Assembly: GCF_001942255.1 (NCBI RefSeq)
Contig: NZ_MKKC01000055.1
Location: 1 to 64,000 of the forward strand
DNA: 64,000 bases
Direction: 5' to 3'
Origin: Nocardiopsis sp. CNR-923
Lineage (GTDB): Bacteria > Actinomycetota > Actinomycetes > Streptosporangiales > Streptosporangiaceae
Below are positions 8,057 through 17,210 of this stretch, one piece after another (position 1 is the stretch's first letter; every line of letters begins with the position of its first letter). Made by a program: the position numbers and the translations under genes. The notes below the pieces were generated by a model that was not told the DNA's origin, searched no databases, and worked only from the letters and a program-made list of their open reading frames with translations.

Positions 8057-9040
8057 TCACCGCTCGCGGGTCGGCGGCAGGCCGAAGGCGGGCAGGATCT
8101 GCGGACCGAACGTGGTGATCTCCGCGACCAGGCCGTCCTCGATCCGCAGCACGTCGACGTTGACCGCCGTGAACTCCCGTTCACCTGGGGCGCGTGTGTA
8201 GTTGGCGACGCCCGGTTGGCGGTTGGCGGCCAACGGCACCGAGATCCACGCGCCCCAGGCGCGGTCCCCGGTGAGCACCGGACGCCACAGGTCGAGGATC
8301 GCCGCGCGCCCGTCGTAGACGAGCGAGGCCGGAGGCATGGTCTGCCGCGCGTCCTGGCGCAGCAGGTCGGCCAGCGCGTCCAGGTCGGCGTTCTGCGACG
8401 CCTCCACGAACCGGCGCAGGACGCGTCGCTCGTTCTCGGTGGGCGCCGTGGCCGGGCTCCAGTCCGACCGGCGCGGCGGCAGGACCCGTCTGAGGGTGGC
8501 ACGGGCCCGTTGCAGCGCGCTCTTGACCGAGGGGACGGTCATCTCCAGCGCGCCCGCGGTCTGCTCGGCCGGCCAGCCGACGACGTCGCGCAGGATGAGC
8601 ACGGCGCGCTGTCGCGGAGGCAGGTGCTGGAGGGTGGCCAGGAAGGCGAGTTCGACGGTCTCGCGGGAGATCGCCCGTGCCTCCGGCCCCTCCTCCTCGG
8701 AGCCGGCCCGGTCCAGCAGCTCGTCGGGGTAGGGCTGGAGCCAGGTGACCTCGCGGAAGGGCGAGCCGTGCGGCGTCGCGCCGTCCGGGTTCGGGCGCCG
8801 TCGGCTCAGCGCGTCCAGGCACACGTTGGTCGCGATCCTGTACAGCCAGGCCCGGAAGGTGGACCGTCCCTCGAAGGTGGCGCGGTTGCGCCAGGCGCGG
8901 AGCAGCGCCTCCTGCACCATGTCCTCGGCCTCGGTGAAGGAACCCGTCATGCGGTAGCAGTGCACGCGCAGTTCGTGGCGGTGACGTTCGGCGACGTCGG
9001 CGAAGGCGGCCTCGTCGTCGATGCGGTGGGCGTCCAGCAC
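8057..9040 (-). CDS. ECF sigma factor with C-terminal SnoaL-like domain (SigG/TIGR02960 type)
   Basis: A 327-aa extracytoplasmic-function sigma factor. Region 2 spans about residues 12-85 (HCYRMTGSFTEAEDMVQEALLRAW, WLYRIATNVCLDALSRR), region 4 about 130-185 (LPPRQRAVLILRDVVGWPAEQ, PSVKSALQRARATLRR), followed by a SnoaL/NTF2-like domain (about 200-325) that in this class modulates activity instead of a separate anti-sigma factor. No anti-sigma gene is adjacent, which fits. It is transcribed in the same direction as argJ upstream and the beta-barrel gene downstream. The target regulon is unknown. Confidence 0.9.
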   Translation of the reverse strand: MLDAHRIDDEAAFADVAERHRHELRVHCYRMTGSFTEAEDMVQEALLRAWRNRATFEGRSTFRAWLYRIATNVCLDALSRRRPNPDGATPHGSPFREVTWLQPYPDELLDRAGSEEEGPEARAISRETVELAFLATLQHLPPRQRAVLILRDVVGWPAEQTAGALEMTVPSVKSALQRARATLRRVLPPRRSDWSPATAPTENERRVLRRFVEASQNADLDALADLLRQDARQTMPPASLVYDGRAAILDLWRPVLTGDRAWGAWISVPLAANRQPGVANYTRAPGEREFTAVNVDVLRIEDGLVAEITTFGPQILPAFGLPPTRER

Positions 9041-9098
9041 GGTGGCTCAGCTCCCGGGCGGGAGCCGCCCGGAGGGGAGGGCTACCGATCGCGTCAGG

Positions 9099-10255
9099 TC
9101 AGGTCGTGTAGTCGGCGTTGATCCGGATGTAGCCCTCGGTCAGGTCGCAGCCGTACACGGTGAAGACCCCGTCCGCGATCCCCAGGTCCACGGAGATCAC
9201 CACCTCGTCGCCCTTCATCTGCTCGGCGGCGCGCGCCAGGACCTCGTCGGTGGCCTCGGTCGGGAACGTCTCCACGTCGCCGAAGCAAATCCGCACGCGG
9301 TCGGGCTCGACGTCGGCCTCGTCCTCGCACTTGCCGACCGCCATCGCCACCCGTCCCCAGTTGGGGTCGGCGCCGTGCACCGCCGTCTTCACGAGCGGCG
9401 AGTTCACGACCGCCTTGCCGATCCGCTTGGCCTGGTCGGCGTCGCGTGCGCCGGTGACGCGCACCTCGATGAGCTTGCTGGCGCCCTCGCCGTCGGAGGC
9501 GATCATCCGCACGAGGTCGAGGGCCACCCCGTGCAGGGCCTTCTCGAACTCGGCGACGTCCACCGGACCGGCGAGCCCGTTGGCGAGGATCGCCGCCGAG
9601 TCGCTGGTGGAGGTGTCCGTGTCGATGCTCAGGGCGTTGAACGTGCGGTCCACGACGCGGCGAAACACCGCGTCCAGCACCGACTGGTCGATGTCGGTGT
9701 CGGTGAAGAACCAGGCCAGCATGGTCGACATGTTCGGCTGGATCATGCCGACGCCCTTGGCGATGCCGGTCAGCGTGGCCGCGCCGATACGGGCCGAGGC
9801 GGTCTTGGGGCGGGTGTCGGTGGTCATCATCGCCGCCGCCGCCCGGTCCAGGTCGGCGGGGGGAAACTCCGCGGGCAGCGTGTCCAGGTACGACCGGATC
9901 CTGTCCATCGGATACGGCTGCCCGATCACTCCGGTGGAGGCGATCAGGAGGTCGTCGGGCTCCACTCCCGCCGCGCGCGCACGCGCTCGCGCACCTCGCG
10001 GGCGTTGGCCTCGCCGGTCATCGTGGCCACGTTGGCGTTGCGGGCGATGACCGTGACGCCGCGCGCGCGGCCGTCGGCCGCCGCCTGGCGGCTGATCACC
10101 ACGCTCGATCCGGCGAACCGGGACCTGGTGAACACGGCCGACACGTGCGCGGGGACCTCGGAGACCACGGTGAAGAAGTCGTCCTTGGGGTCCTTGATAC
10201 CTATGTTGCCTGCGACGCCACGGAATCCGGCGGGTACGGGGGTATGGCTGCTCAT
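9099..10255 (-). CDS. argJ: Bifunctional ornithine acetyltransferase / N-acetylglutamate synthase (frameshifted as sequenced)
   Basis: ArgJ transfers the acetyl group from N-acetylornithine to glutamate in the cyclic arginine pathway. The protein starts MSSHTPVPAGFRGVAGN at 10255 with GGAGGAGG upstream. The substrate region (AGNIGIKDPKDDFF), the ASTGVIGQ motif, the autocleavage site KGVGMIQPNMSTML (Ser-Thr instead of the common Ala-Thr; Thr is the nucleophile) and the NWGRVAMAVG motif are present. The reading frame shifts by a missing base near 9985, between RVRAR and VEPDDLL; one added base restores an approximately 385-aa ArgJ. Unusually there is no argC, argB, argD or argR beside it. Confidence 0.88.
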
Positions 10256-10422
10256 CGTCCTCCTCCGAGCTCGTGGCAACACCTTACTTCGTGCTCTGGC
10301 CTGGGGGCATTACGGGCGTTGCCCATGGGGGTTTCGTACCGCGCGTCACCGGAGTCCGGTGTGAGAACGCGCTGGTGACGGGGTATCCGCCGAGTGTGTG
10401 ACCACCACGGGGGAGGCGTGTC

Positions 10423-11457
10423 GTGCGTGACGGTGACTGGCTCACGGAGACCGGAGGGCGGATCCGCGGAGTCCTGAAGGTGATGGTGGACGCCGGGTGG
10501 CTGCCGGGGGGGTCCGCGGTCATCGGGACCGGGGGGATGTGGGAGTTCGTGGCCGTCGGGCGGATCGACGGCGAGACCGAGACCGCGCCGGACGTGTCCT
10601 ACGACGTCGCGAGCCTGACGAAGGTCATGGCCACCTGGCCGCTGGTGGGCCAGGCGGTGGCCGAGGGGGTACTCGACCTCGACGCGCCGATGTCCGAATA
10701 CCTTCCCGCCGACGACCTTCCCGGCGGGGTCGTGACCACCCGTGAGATCCTCACGCACACGAGCGGTCTCAACCCCGTGACCTGGTTGGAACGCTACGTC
10801 GGCACCGACCAGGACCTGGCGGAGGCGATCCTGGCCGACCCGCTGGAGGACCGCGGGCGCCACCACTACATCGACCGCGGCTTCGTCCTGCTCGGGCTGC
10901 TCCTGGAACGCCGTTACGGCGTACGCCTGGACGTTCTGGCGGGTGACCTGTGGGACGAGCTGGGGATGCGGTCCACGGCTTTCGGTCCGCTCCCCCGTTC
11001 GCCCTCCGTGGCGCCGACCGAAGGGCGCCTCACCGGGGCCGCTCCGACCTGGGGCGTCGTGCACGACGAGGCGGCGGCCCTCATGGGCGGGGTGGCCGGG
11101 CACGCCGGGGCGTTCACGACCGCGATCGACCTGGGCGCGTTCGCCCGCGAGACGCTGCGGCTCGCGGAGGGCAGCGGCGGCCCCGTCCCGTCGTCGTACG
11201 TGCGCGAGAGTTGGCAGCCGCACGTGGACGCGGGGCAGCGCCGTTGGCGGGGGCTGGGGTGGCTGGTCACCCCGGAGGGCGTCGTCTACCACAACGGCTA
11301 CACCGGGACCAGCCTGTTCATGCACCCGGCCAGTGGGCGCTACGTCGGTGTGCTCACCAACGCCGTGCACTTCGGGCGTGACCGGACGGGGCTGGGCGAG
11401 CTGCGGGCGGCGGCGCGGGCGGCGCTCACGCCCCAGGCGCACGGATCGACGCCGTGA
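10423..11457 (+). CDS. Serine hydrolase of the beta-lactamase/penicillin-binding-protein family
   Basis: A 344-aa class C beta-lactamase-like protein, probably an esterase or peptidase. The SxxK nucleophile motif is present as SLTK near residue 63 (YDVASLTKVMATWPLV), the second motif appears as HHYIDRGF (Tyr-x-Asp) and the third as HNGYTGTS. There is no signal peptide, so a cytoplasmic location is likely. The start is the GTG at 10423; GGGAGG lies about 8 nt upstream. Its 3' end overlaps the convergent otsB stop by 32 bp. The substrate is not predictable. Confidence 0.82.
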   Translation: MRDGDWLTETGGRIRGVLKVMVDAGWLPGGSAVIGTGGMWEFVAVGRIDGETETAPDVSYDVASLTKVMATWPLVGQAVAEGVLDLDAPMSEYLPADDLPGGVVTTREILTHTSGLNPVTWLERYVGTDQDLAEAILADPLEDRGRHHYIDRGFVLLGLLLERRYGVRLDVLAGDLWDELGMRSTAFGPLPRSPSVAPTEGRLTGAAPTWGVVHDEAAALMGGVAGHAGAFTTAIDLGAFARETLRLAEGSGGPVPSSYVRESWQPHVDAGQRRWRGLGWLVTPEGVVYHNGYTGTSLFMHPASGRYVGVLTNAVHFGRDRTGLGELRAAARAALTPQAHGSTP

Positions 11458-12252
11458 GGTCGGTGAGCAGGCCGCACAGTCCGGAGGGGCCGGGGACCAC
11501 GAGGTCCGCGGCGTCGGCCACGGCCGTGACCTCGTCGGAGGACGAGCACACGGTCAGCCCTGCGACGCCGTGCGCGCGCAGGTCGGCCACAGCCTCGAAG
11601 GCGGGCAGGTCGCCCAGGTCGTCACCCGCGTAGAGCACCGTGCGCGCCCGCGCCGACCGGGCGAGGCCGGTCAGCGCCGCACCCTTGTCCACACCCCGTG
11701 GGCGGAGTTCGATCACCATCCGCCCCGGCTCCACCCGCAGCTCCGCCCGCTCGGCCAGGGCCGCCAACGGCCGGGCCAGGAGCGCGAGCGCGCCGTCGGG
11801 GTCGGCGGTGCGGCGGGTGTGGACGGCCAGGGAGCGGTCCTTGTCCTCGATCCACGTTCCCTCGGGCGCGCCGACGCGGTCGAGCAGGCCGGGGAGTTCG
11901 CGCCGCACCAGCGCCACCCCCGGCGGCGGGTCCTCGGACAGCACGCGGCCGTCCGTCCAGCGCTCGGCACCGTAGTGGCCCAGGACGGTGATGCCGGGCA
12001 CCCGGTCGAGCCCTCCCAAGCGGACGGCGGTGGCGGCGGGCCGTCCCGTCACCACGGCGACGGAGCCGATCCGACCGGCGAGGTCGCCAGCCGGTCAACG
12101 ATCCCGGGGAAGGGGGCGCAGGCGCGCGGGTCGTCGACGATCGGGGCGAGGGTGCCGTCGAAGTCGAAGGCGGCCAGGGCCCCGGCGGGCTCGGCGAGGA
12201 GGGCGGCGAGCGCGGCGCGTCCGGCGTCCGTGCTCGGTCGGGGCAGGGACAT
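11426..12252 (-). CDS. otsB: Trehalose-6-phosphate phosphatase (frameshifted as sequenced)
   Basis: A HAD-superfamily phosphatase completing the OtsA/OtsB trehalose pathway. Motif I is FDFDGTLAPIVDDP near residue 29, with the nucleophile Asp and acid/base Asp; a VVTGR motif follows, and the Mg-binding motif GDDLGDLPAFEA is near the end. The frame is broken near 12083 (DRLATSPVGS should read on into AVVTGRPAAT); one added base joins both halves into about 275 residues. The start is the ATG at 12252. Its partner otsA lies 3 kb away on the same strand. Confidence 0.85.
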
Positions 12253-12491
12253 GCGGGTGCCTTTCGGGTCGCGGTGGGCGGACCGTCCGCGCCGTCAGGC
12301 TATCCGGCGGGCGCCCGTTGCCCGGCGGCGCCCTCGACGGGGCCTCCGGCTCCGGGCGCTCCCGCACGGGGAGGCCCGCGGCTCCGGCGACCCGCCAGGG
12401 ACGCCTTCGGCGCGCGGAGGCCCGCTTCGAGGGCGGTGCGTCCGGGGGTAGCCCGGCGACACGCCCGGGGTCGTCAGCGGAGTGGGGAGGC

Positions 12492-12525
12492 GGTCACCCG
12501 CGGCGGAGGGTGTGCCGGGGTGACC
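12492..12525 (-). terminator. Hairpin downstream of the DUF3263 gene
   Basis: GGTCACCC (12492-12499) and GGGTGACC (12518-12525) form a perfect 8-bp stem with an 18-nt GC-rich loop, 18 bp after the DUF3263 stop. No U-tract. The remainder of 12253-12491 shows no gene I can support; it is GC-rich sequence that must hold the otsB promoter. Confidence 0.4.
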
Positions 12526-12542
12526 GAAGGGCGTGAGCGGGG

Positions 12543-12827
12543 TCAGAGCTGGATGCCGAGGAGACGTGCGTTGCGTTGGCGTCGGCGGTCGGCACGGAGC
12601 CGGCGCAGGCGTTTGACGGTCATGGGGTCGAAGGCGAGTGCCTCGGGTCGTTCCACCAGCCCGTTGAGCAGTTGGTAGTAGCGGGTGGCGGAGAACCCGA
12701 ACTCGTCACGGATCGCCTGTTCCTTGGAGCCCTCGAACTTCCACCACTGGCGTTCGAAGGCGAGGATGCGCTGTTCGCGTTCGGCGAGGGCCGACTGACC
12801 GTCCCCGGTCGGACCGGTATTCGGCAT
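12543..12827 (-). CDS. DUF3263 family protein
   Basis: A 94-aa actinobacterial protein of unknown function. The core REQRILAFERQWWKFEGSKE followed by IRDEFGFSATRYYQLLN and a basic C-terminus (KRLRRLRADRRRQRNARLL) is the family hallmark. The FSATRYYQLLN segment resembles a helix-turn-helix recognition helix and the tail is strongly basic, so nucleic-acid binding is plausible. The neighbourhood with trehalose genes is shared by other actinomycetes as far as I recall. Confidence 0.85.
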   Translation of the reverse strand: MPNTGPTGDGQSALAEREQRILAFERQWWKFEGSKEQAIRDEFGFSATRYYQLLNGLVERPEALAFDPMTVKRLRRLRADRRRQRNARLLGIQL

Positions 12828-13056
12828 GGGACACCCCCTGGACGGGAAATTGGATGGTCCTGATCGGCGCGACTCATGCTAGCGACTCGACATGCCGGAT
12901 GAGGAGCGCGGAAGTGAGGAGTGGCATCGGGGATACAGTTGCGTTTCCTCACCGTGAGGCCACTTGTCCGAGTCTGAATCCTGTGCTCGTGACAGAATCG
13001 CGGTGGGCCGGGGGAGGGCCGTGGAACGCCGACCGCAACGTTCGAGGGAGCCTGTC

Positions 13057-14286
13057 GTGCTCGGGGGTAACAACCGTAACAGGACACGCAAGCGTCGCTT
13101 CGGAACCGGGGTGGTCTGCGCGGCCGTCGCCGTGCTCGCGCTGGTGTCGGCCCCGGCGGCGGCCGACGGCCTGCCCGACCTACGCCCCGAACAGTGGGGA
13201 CTGGTCTCCATCGGAGCGCCGGAGGTGTGGGCGCTCACGCAGGGACTGAGCACCACCGTGGCGCTTCCGGGTGTCACCGTGCCCGAGGACCACCCCGACC
13301 TCGTCGACAACGTCAGTGTCGACACCGAGTTCGGCGCCAACGACGGGGACTTCGACGAGGGAACCGCCCTGGCGGCCCTGGTCGCGAGCCACGGACACGG
13401 ACGCGACGCCGAGGGCGGCGTCCTCGGTGTGGCGCCCGAGGCCCGTCTGCTCGTCCTGCCCACCGACGACGCCCTGCCCGACGCCGTCCGCCGCGCGGTC
13501 GACGAGGGCGTCCAGATCGTCCTGTTGCCCGATGTCTCCGTCATCGCTGAGCCTCCCGCGCAGAACGGGGCCACGGCGACAGACGGGAACGGTGCGAACG
13601 GCGCGGACGTCGACGGGCTGGGCGCCGCGACCGAGGCGGCGACCGAGGCCGGGGTGCTGGTCGTGGGTCCGGCCGGGGGCGACGACCCCAACGTGCTCTC
13701 CGTCGCCGGCGTCGACGCCGACGGCGCCCTGATTCCCGGCTCGCCCGCCCCCGACGCGATCGAGCTCACCGCGCCCGGCGCGGACCTCTCCGCCAGCGCG
13801 CCCGATGGCGGGGAGGCCCAGGTGACCGGGGCGCGCTACGCGGCGGCCATGGTCGCCGGAGCCGCCGCGCTGCTGAGCTCGGAGTACCCGCAGCTGGACG
13901 GTGACCGGCTCCGCCAGGTCCTGGTCGACGGCTCCCAGGAGGGGCCGAACGGACTGCCCACCCTCCACGTGCCCACGGCCAACGGCTTGGCGGCGGGGGT
14001 CGCCGAGGAGAACCCGCTGATCGACCAGGACCTGCTCGACCGCGCCGACGAGGGCCCGCGCGTGCCGGTCTGGGCGTGGTTCGTCAGCGTCGGCGCCGTG
14101 CTGGTCCTGGGCGTCCTGCTGGCCGTGGTGTGGGTGCGCCGCTCCACCGCGGACCCCTACGGCGTGCGCGAGGAACGCCAGCAGGAGGAGGAGACGATCG
14201 CCGCCGAGAGGGGCGCGGAGCGGGCCGAGGAACCCGCCCGGCCCGGGCGCAGGGGCGGGCGGCGCCGCAAGCCGCGCGGGAGGTAG
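13057..14286 (+). CDS. Secreted, membrane-anchored subtilisin-fold protein without catalytic residues (mycosin-like pseudoprotease)
   Basis: The 409-aa protein has a signal peptide (RKRRFGTGVV then an Ala/Val-rich core, cleavage near SAPAAADG), a subtilase-like domain and a C-terminal TM helix (WAWFVSVGAVLVLGVLLAVV) followed by a basic tail, the layout of type VII mycosins. Key positions are lost: the Asp motif reads VALPGVTVPEDHPDL instead of V(I)DTGV, the His motif reads DFDEGTALAALVAS instead of DGHGTxVA, the oxyanion Asn region reads GPAGGDDP, and the Ser motif reads TGARYAAAMVAGAAALL instead of GTSxAAP. The fold markers around them remain. The GTG start at 13057 has GAGGGAG 6 nt upstream. 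It is probably a structural or binding protein; no ESX genes are adjacent. Confidence 0.8.
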   Translation: MLGGNNRNRTRKRRFGTGVVCAAVAVLALVSAPAAADGLPDLRPEQWGLVSIGAPEVWALTQGLSTTVALPGVTVPEDHPDLVDNVSVDTEFGANDGDFDEGTALAALVASHGHGRDAEGGVLGVAPEARLLVLPTDDALPDAVRRAVDEGVQIVLLPDVSVIAEPPAQNGATATDGNGANGADVDGLGAATEAATEAGVLVVGPAGGDDPNVLSVAGVDADGALIPGSPAPDAIELTAPGADLSASAPDGGEAQVTGARYAAAMVAGAAALLSSEYPQLDGDRLRQVLVDGSQEGPNGLPTLHVPTANGLAAGVAEENPLIDQDLLDRADEGPRVPVWAWFVSVGAVLVLGVLLAVVWVRRSTADPYGVREERQQEEETIAAERGAERAEEPARPGRRGGRRRKPRGR

Positions 14287-14497
14287 CCGGCCGCCCGCCG
14301 AGCCGACCGGAGCCGGCCGACACACGCGGCGCCGCTCACGCCGCTCACGCCGCGTGCGACGCCCCCGGCCCCGCCGACCTCCCCGTGATCGCCCGTCGTT
14401 CCAGGTCGAGCACGGTGGGTGTGCTTCTGGTCGCGTGCATATGTAAGCACGCCTGGCCGTCTTGACGTGGACCCCGCAGGGGACAAGGCTTTGTGGA

Positions 14498-15125
14498 ATG
14501 TCACCCCTCGAAGCGTCACCGTTGCCCTCGCGAGGCGCATCGGTAGCCGGGATCCGTCCCGATCACCGCAATCTCGCCAGCGGGCGTGTGCACCTGTCCC
14601 AGTACGATCCCAAGTGGCCCTACCTGTTCAGACGTGAGTCCGAGCGGGTCGCGCGGCGCTCGGCGACCGCGTCCTGCTCTTCGAGCACGTCGGCTCGACC
14701 GCCGTGCCGGGCCTGGCCGCCAAACCCTGTGTCGACCTCCTGCTCGTCGTCGCCGACTCCTCGGACGAATCCGCCTACCTCCCCGACCTGGAGGCGGCGG
14801 GCTACGGCCTCGTCACCCGCGAACCCCACTGGTACGAGCACCGGGTCCTGAAGGGCCCCGACGTCAACCTCAACCTGCACGTCTTCTCCCAGGGCTGCGT
14901 CGAGGCCGAGCGGATGCGCACGTTCCGCGACCGCCTCGCGACCGACGCGGGCGCCGCACGCGCTACGAGGCGCACAAGCGCGAACTGGCCGAACGGACCT
15001 GGGACCGCGTCCAGGACTACGCGGACGCCAAGTCCGAGGTCATCGAGGAGATCCTCGCCGCGGCCGGAGCCCCGCGCGCCGACCTGCACGGAAGGGGCGA
15101 ACGGGCCGAACCCCACGCGCCCTGA
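14498..15125 (+). CDS. GrpB family protein (two frameshifts as sequenced)
   Basis: GrpB/UPF0157 proteins share a nucleotidyltransferase-like fold and have no firm function. Visible pieces in order: VHLSQYDPKWPYLFRRESER, then LLFEHVGSTAVPGLAAKPCVDLLLVV, then HWYEHRVLKGPDVNLNLHVFS, then RYEAHKRELAERTWDRVQDYADAKSEVIEEIL. The HVGSTAVPGLAAKP and the D.LLVV motifs are diagnostic. Single missing bases near 14655 and 14960 put these in three frames. The start is uncertain: ATG 14498 adds about 30 residues before the conserved VxxYDP strand, and GTG 14588 is the alternative. Confidence 0.75.
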
Positions 15126-15324
15126 GCCCTGCGCCCCGCCGGCCCCCGACACGCCGCGCGGCTCCTCGCACGGCCGCGGTCCGCCGACGGCGACACCGCG
15201 ACCGGGGCGCTCCCCGCCCCGCGGCGGGCGCGCCCCAGCACGGACACGTCCCCGGGCGCCTGACCCCGGTCGACGGCCCCGCTCCGCGCTCCAGCCGCAC
15301 GCCGGTCGTGCCCTGACCGCGGCC

Positions 15325-16759
15325 TCAGCCCAGAGCCCGCAGCTGCTCCTGGAACCACCGGCGCGGCGGCAGCGCCACGGCCGCCTCCCGCAGCCGCTCA
15401 CGCCGCCTCCGGCGCTCGTCCGGCCCCATCGACAGCGCCCGGTGCAGCGCCTCCGCCGTCTCCACCGTGTCGTACGGGTTGACCGTCAGCGCGTGCTTCC
15501 CCAGCTCGTCGGCCGCGCCCGCCTCACGCGACAGCACCAGCACCGAGTCGCGCTCCGACAGCACCGGTCCCTCCTTGGCGACCAGGTTCATGCCGTCGCG
15601 GATCGGGTTGACCAGCAGCACGTCGGCCAGCTGGAAGGACGCCAGCGACCGCGGGTAGTCGTCGTTGACCTCCAACACCAGTGGCGCCCACTCGGCAGTG
15701 CCGAACTCCTCGTTGATCTCCTTGGCCACGCGCAGGACCGCGTCGGTGTACTCCCGGTACTCGGGCACGTCGCCCCGGCTCGGGTAGGCGAACGCCAGGT
15801 GGGTGACGCGCCCGCGCCACTCCGGGTGCGCGGTGAGCAGTTCTCGGTACGCCTCCAGCCCGCGCACGATGTTCTTGGACAGCTCCGTGCGGTCCACCCG
15901 CACGATGAGCCGCGTGTCGCCGACGACCTCCTCCAAAGTCTCCCGGCGAGCCGCGACCGCGGGGTCAGCCGCGCTCTCGCGCAGCCCCTCCTCGTCGCGC
16001 CCAACGCGTGCACGCCCACGTCGACCACCCGGCCGCCGTGCCCGACCGTGCGGTTGGCCGTGTCCACGTCGGCGCGCAGGATCTCCGCGCAGCACCGCAG
16101 GAAGGCGTCGGCCCAGCGCGGGCTGAGGAACCCGAGGTGGTCGCGCCGAGCATGCCCTCCAGCAGGTCGCGGGCGACCTGGTCGGGCAGCGTCCGGAAGT
16201 ACTCCGGCGGCGCCCAGGGCGTGTGCGAGAAGTGCGCGATCCGCAGGTCGGGGCGGCGGGCGCGCAGGATGCGCGGCACCAGCGCCAGGTGGTAGTCCTG
16301 CACGGCCACGCGCGCGTTGTCGGCCGCTCCCGCCACCAGGGCCTCGGCGAACGCGTTGTTGTAGGCGGCGTAGTCCTCCCAGCGCCGGCGGAAACCGGAG
16401 CCGAAGGAGGGCTTGTTGGGGGTGTCGTACAGCATGTGCTGCGTGAACCACAGCGTCGAGTTGGCGATGCCGGTGTAGGCTCCCGCGAACGTGTCCTCGG
16501 GGATGTCCAGCATGTGGACGCGCATGCCGTCCAGATCGTGGGACCGGTCCAGGCGGGCCCCGGGGGCCTCGGCGGCGGCGCGCCGGTCGGCGGCGGACAG
16601 GGCGGCGCACACCCAGAGGCCGTCGATCTCCGAGGCGACCGAGATCATCCCCGACACGAGTCCGCCGCCGCCCCTGCGGAACGCCAAGGAGCCGTCGTCG
16701 GCGGTCGCGAAGGACACGGGTCCCCGGTTGGAGGCGATGAGGATCTGCGCCTTGTCCAC
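15325..16759 (-). CDS. otsA: Trehalose-6-phosphate synthase, GT20 (two frameshifts as sequenced)
   Basis: OtsA makes trehalose 6-phosphate from UDP- (or ADP-/GDP-) glucose and glucose 6-phosphate. The N-terminus ILIASNRGPVSF and GGGGLVSGM form the glucose-6-phosphate loop; WFTQHMLYD, VQDYHLALVPRIL and IAHFSHTPWAPPEYFRTLP follow; the C-terminal domain has VNPIRDGMNLVAKE and LVLSREAGAADEL (nucleotide-sugar site). The start is the GTG at 16759 with AGAGGACG upstream. Missing bases near 16140 and 16005 break the frame; corrected length is about 478 aa, normal for the family. Together with otsB it supplies trehalose as an osmolyte and spore protectant. Confidence 0.88.
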
Positions 16760-17056
16760 GTACTCGTCCTCTCGGTGGAGCGGATCGGATCCGCCGCCCG
16801 TGCGCGGGGTGTGGGTGCGGGGCGGGGCGTTCCCTAATGTCTCGCCTGTGGACCGGGTCCCCAAACCCGTGCCCGGCCAACGCCTGCGAACGTCACACCG
16901 GCCAGACGCGGCGGCTCCGGGCTGGGCCGCCGACCAGGGCGTCTCACCATACGAGCGGGTTCGTGTGTTCCGGGTCACCCGGTGTGGAAAGCCGGTCGAC
17001 GTGTCCGTTACAGTGACGGTGCGGATCCGACAGGGTCGGCGCACAATTTCATATTG

Positions 17057-17195
17057 CTCATCCAGAGGGGTGGAGGGACCGGCCCTACGAAGCCCCGGCA
17101 ACCATCTCAGCATGCGATACTCGCGCTCCTCGCGAGGCTGCTGGGGCAGGTGCCAACTCCGGCCTGGGGTCAAGGTGGCCACCAGGAAAGATGAG
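17057..17195 (+). promoter_or_regulatory. SAM-I (S-box) riboswitch
   Basis: The 139-nt element has closing helix P1 formed by CTCATC (17057-17062) and GATGAG (17190-17195), then the conserved CAGAGGGGTGGAGGGAC, GGCCC, the GAAGCCCCGGCAACC core and a distal GGTGCCAACTCC segment, followed by the GGAAAGATGAG closing strand. These are the S-box landmarks for S-adenosylmethionine binding. The Shine-Dalgarno GAGGGGAGA of the next gene starts inside the 3' strand of P1, so SAM binding should hide it and repress translation. No rho-independent terminator follows, which argues for translational control. Confidence 0.9.
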
Positions 17196-17210
17196 GGGAG
17201 ACGCCTCGCC

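Noticed and set aside
9940..9990. Programmed ribosomal frameshift in argJ and the other split genes
   Set aside because: No slippery sequence plus structure is shared among sites, all events need the same +1-base repair, and many unrelated genes are affected.
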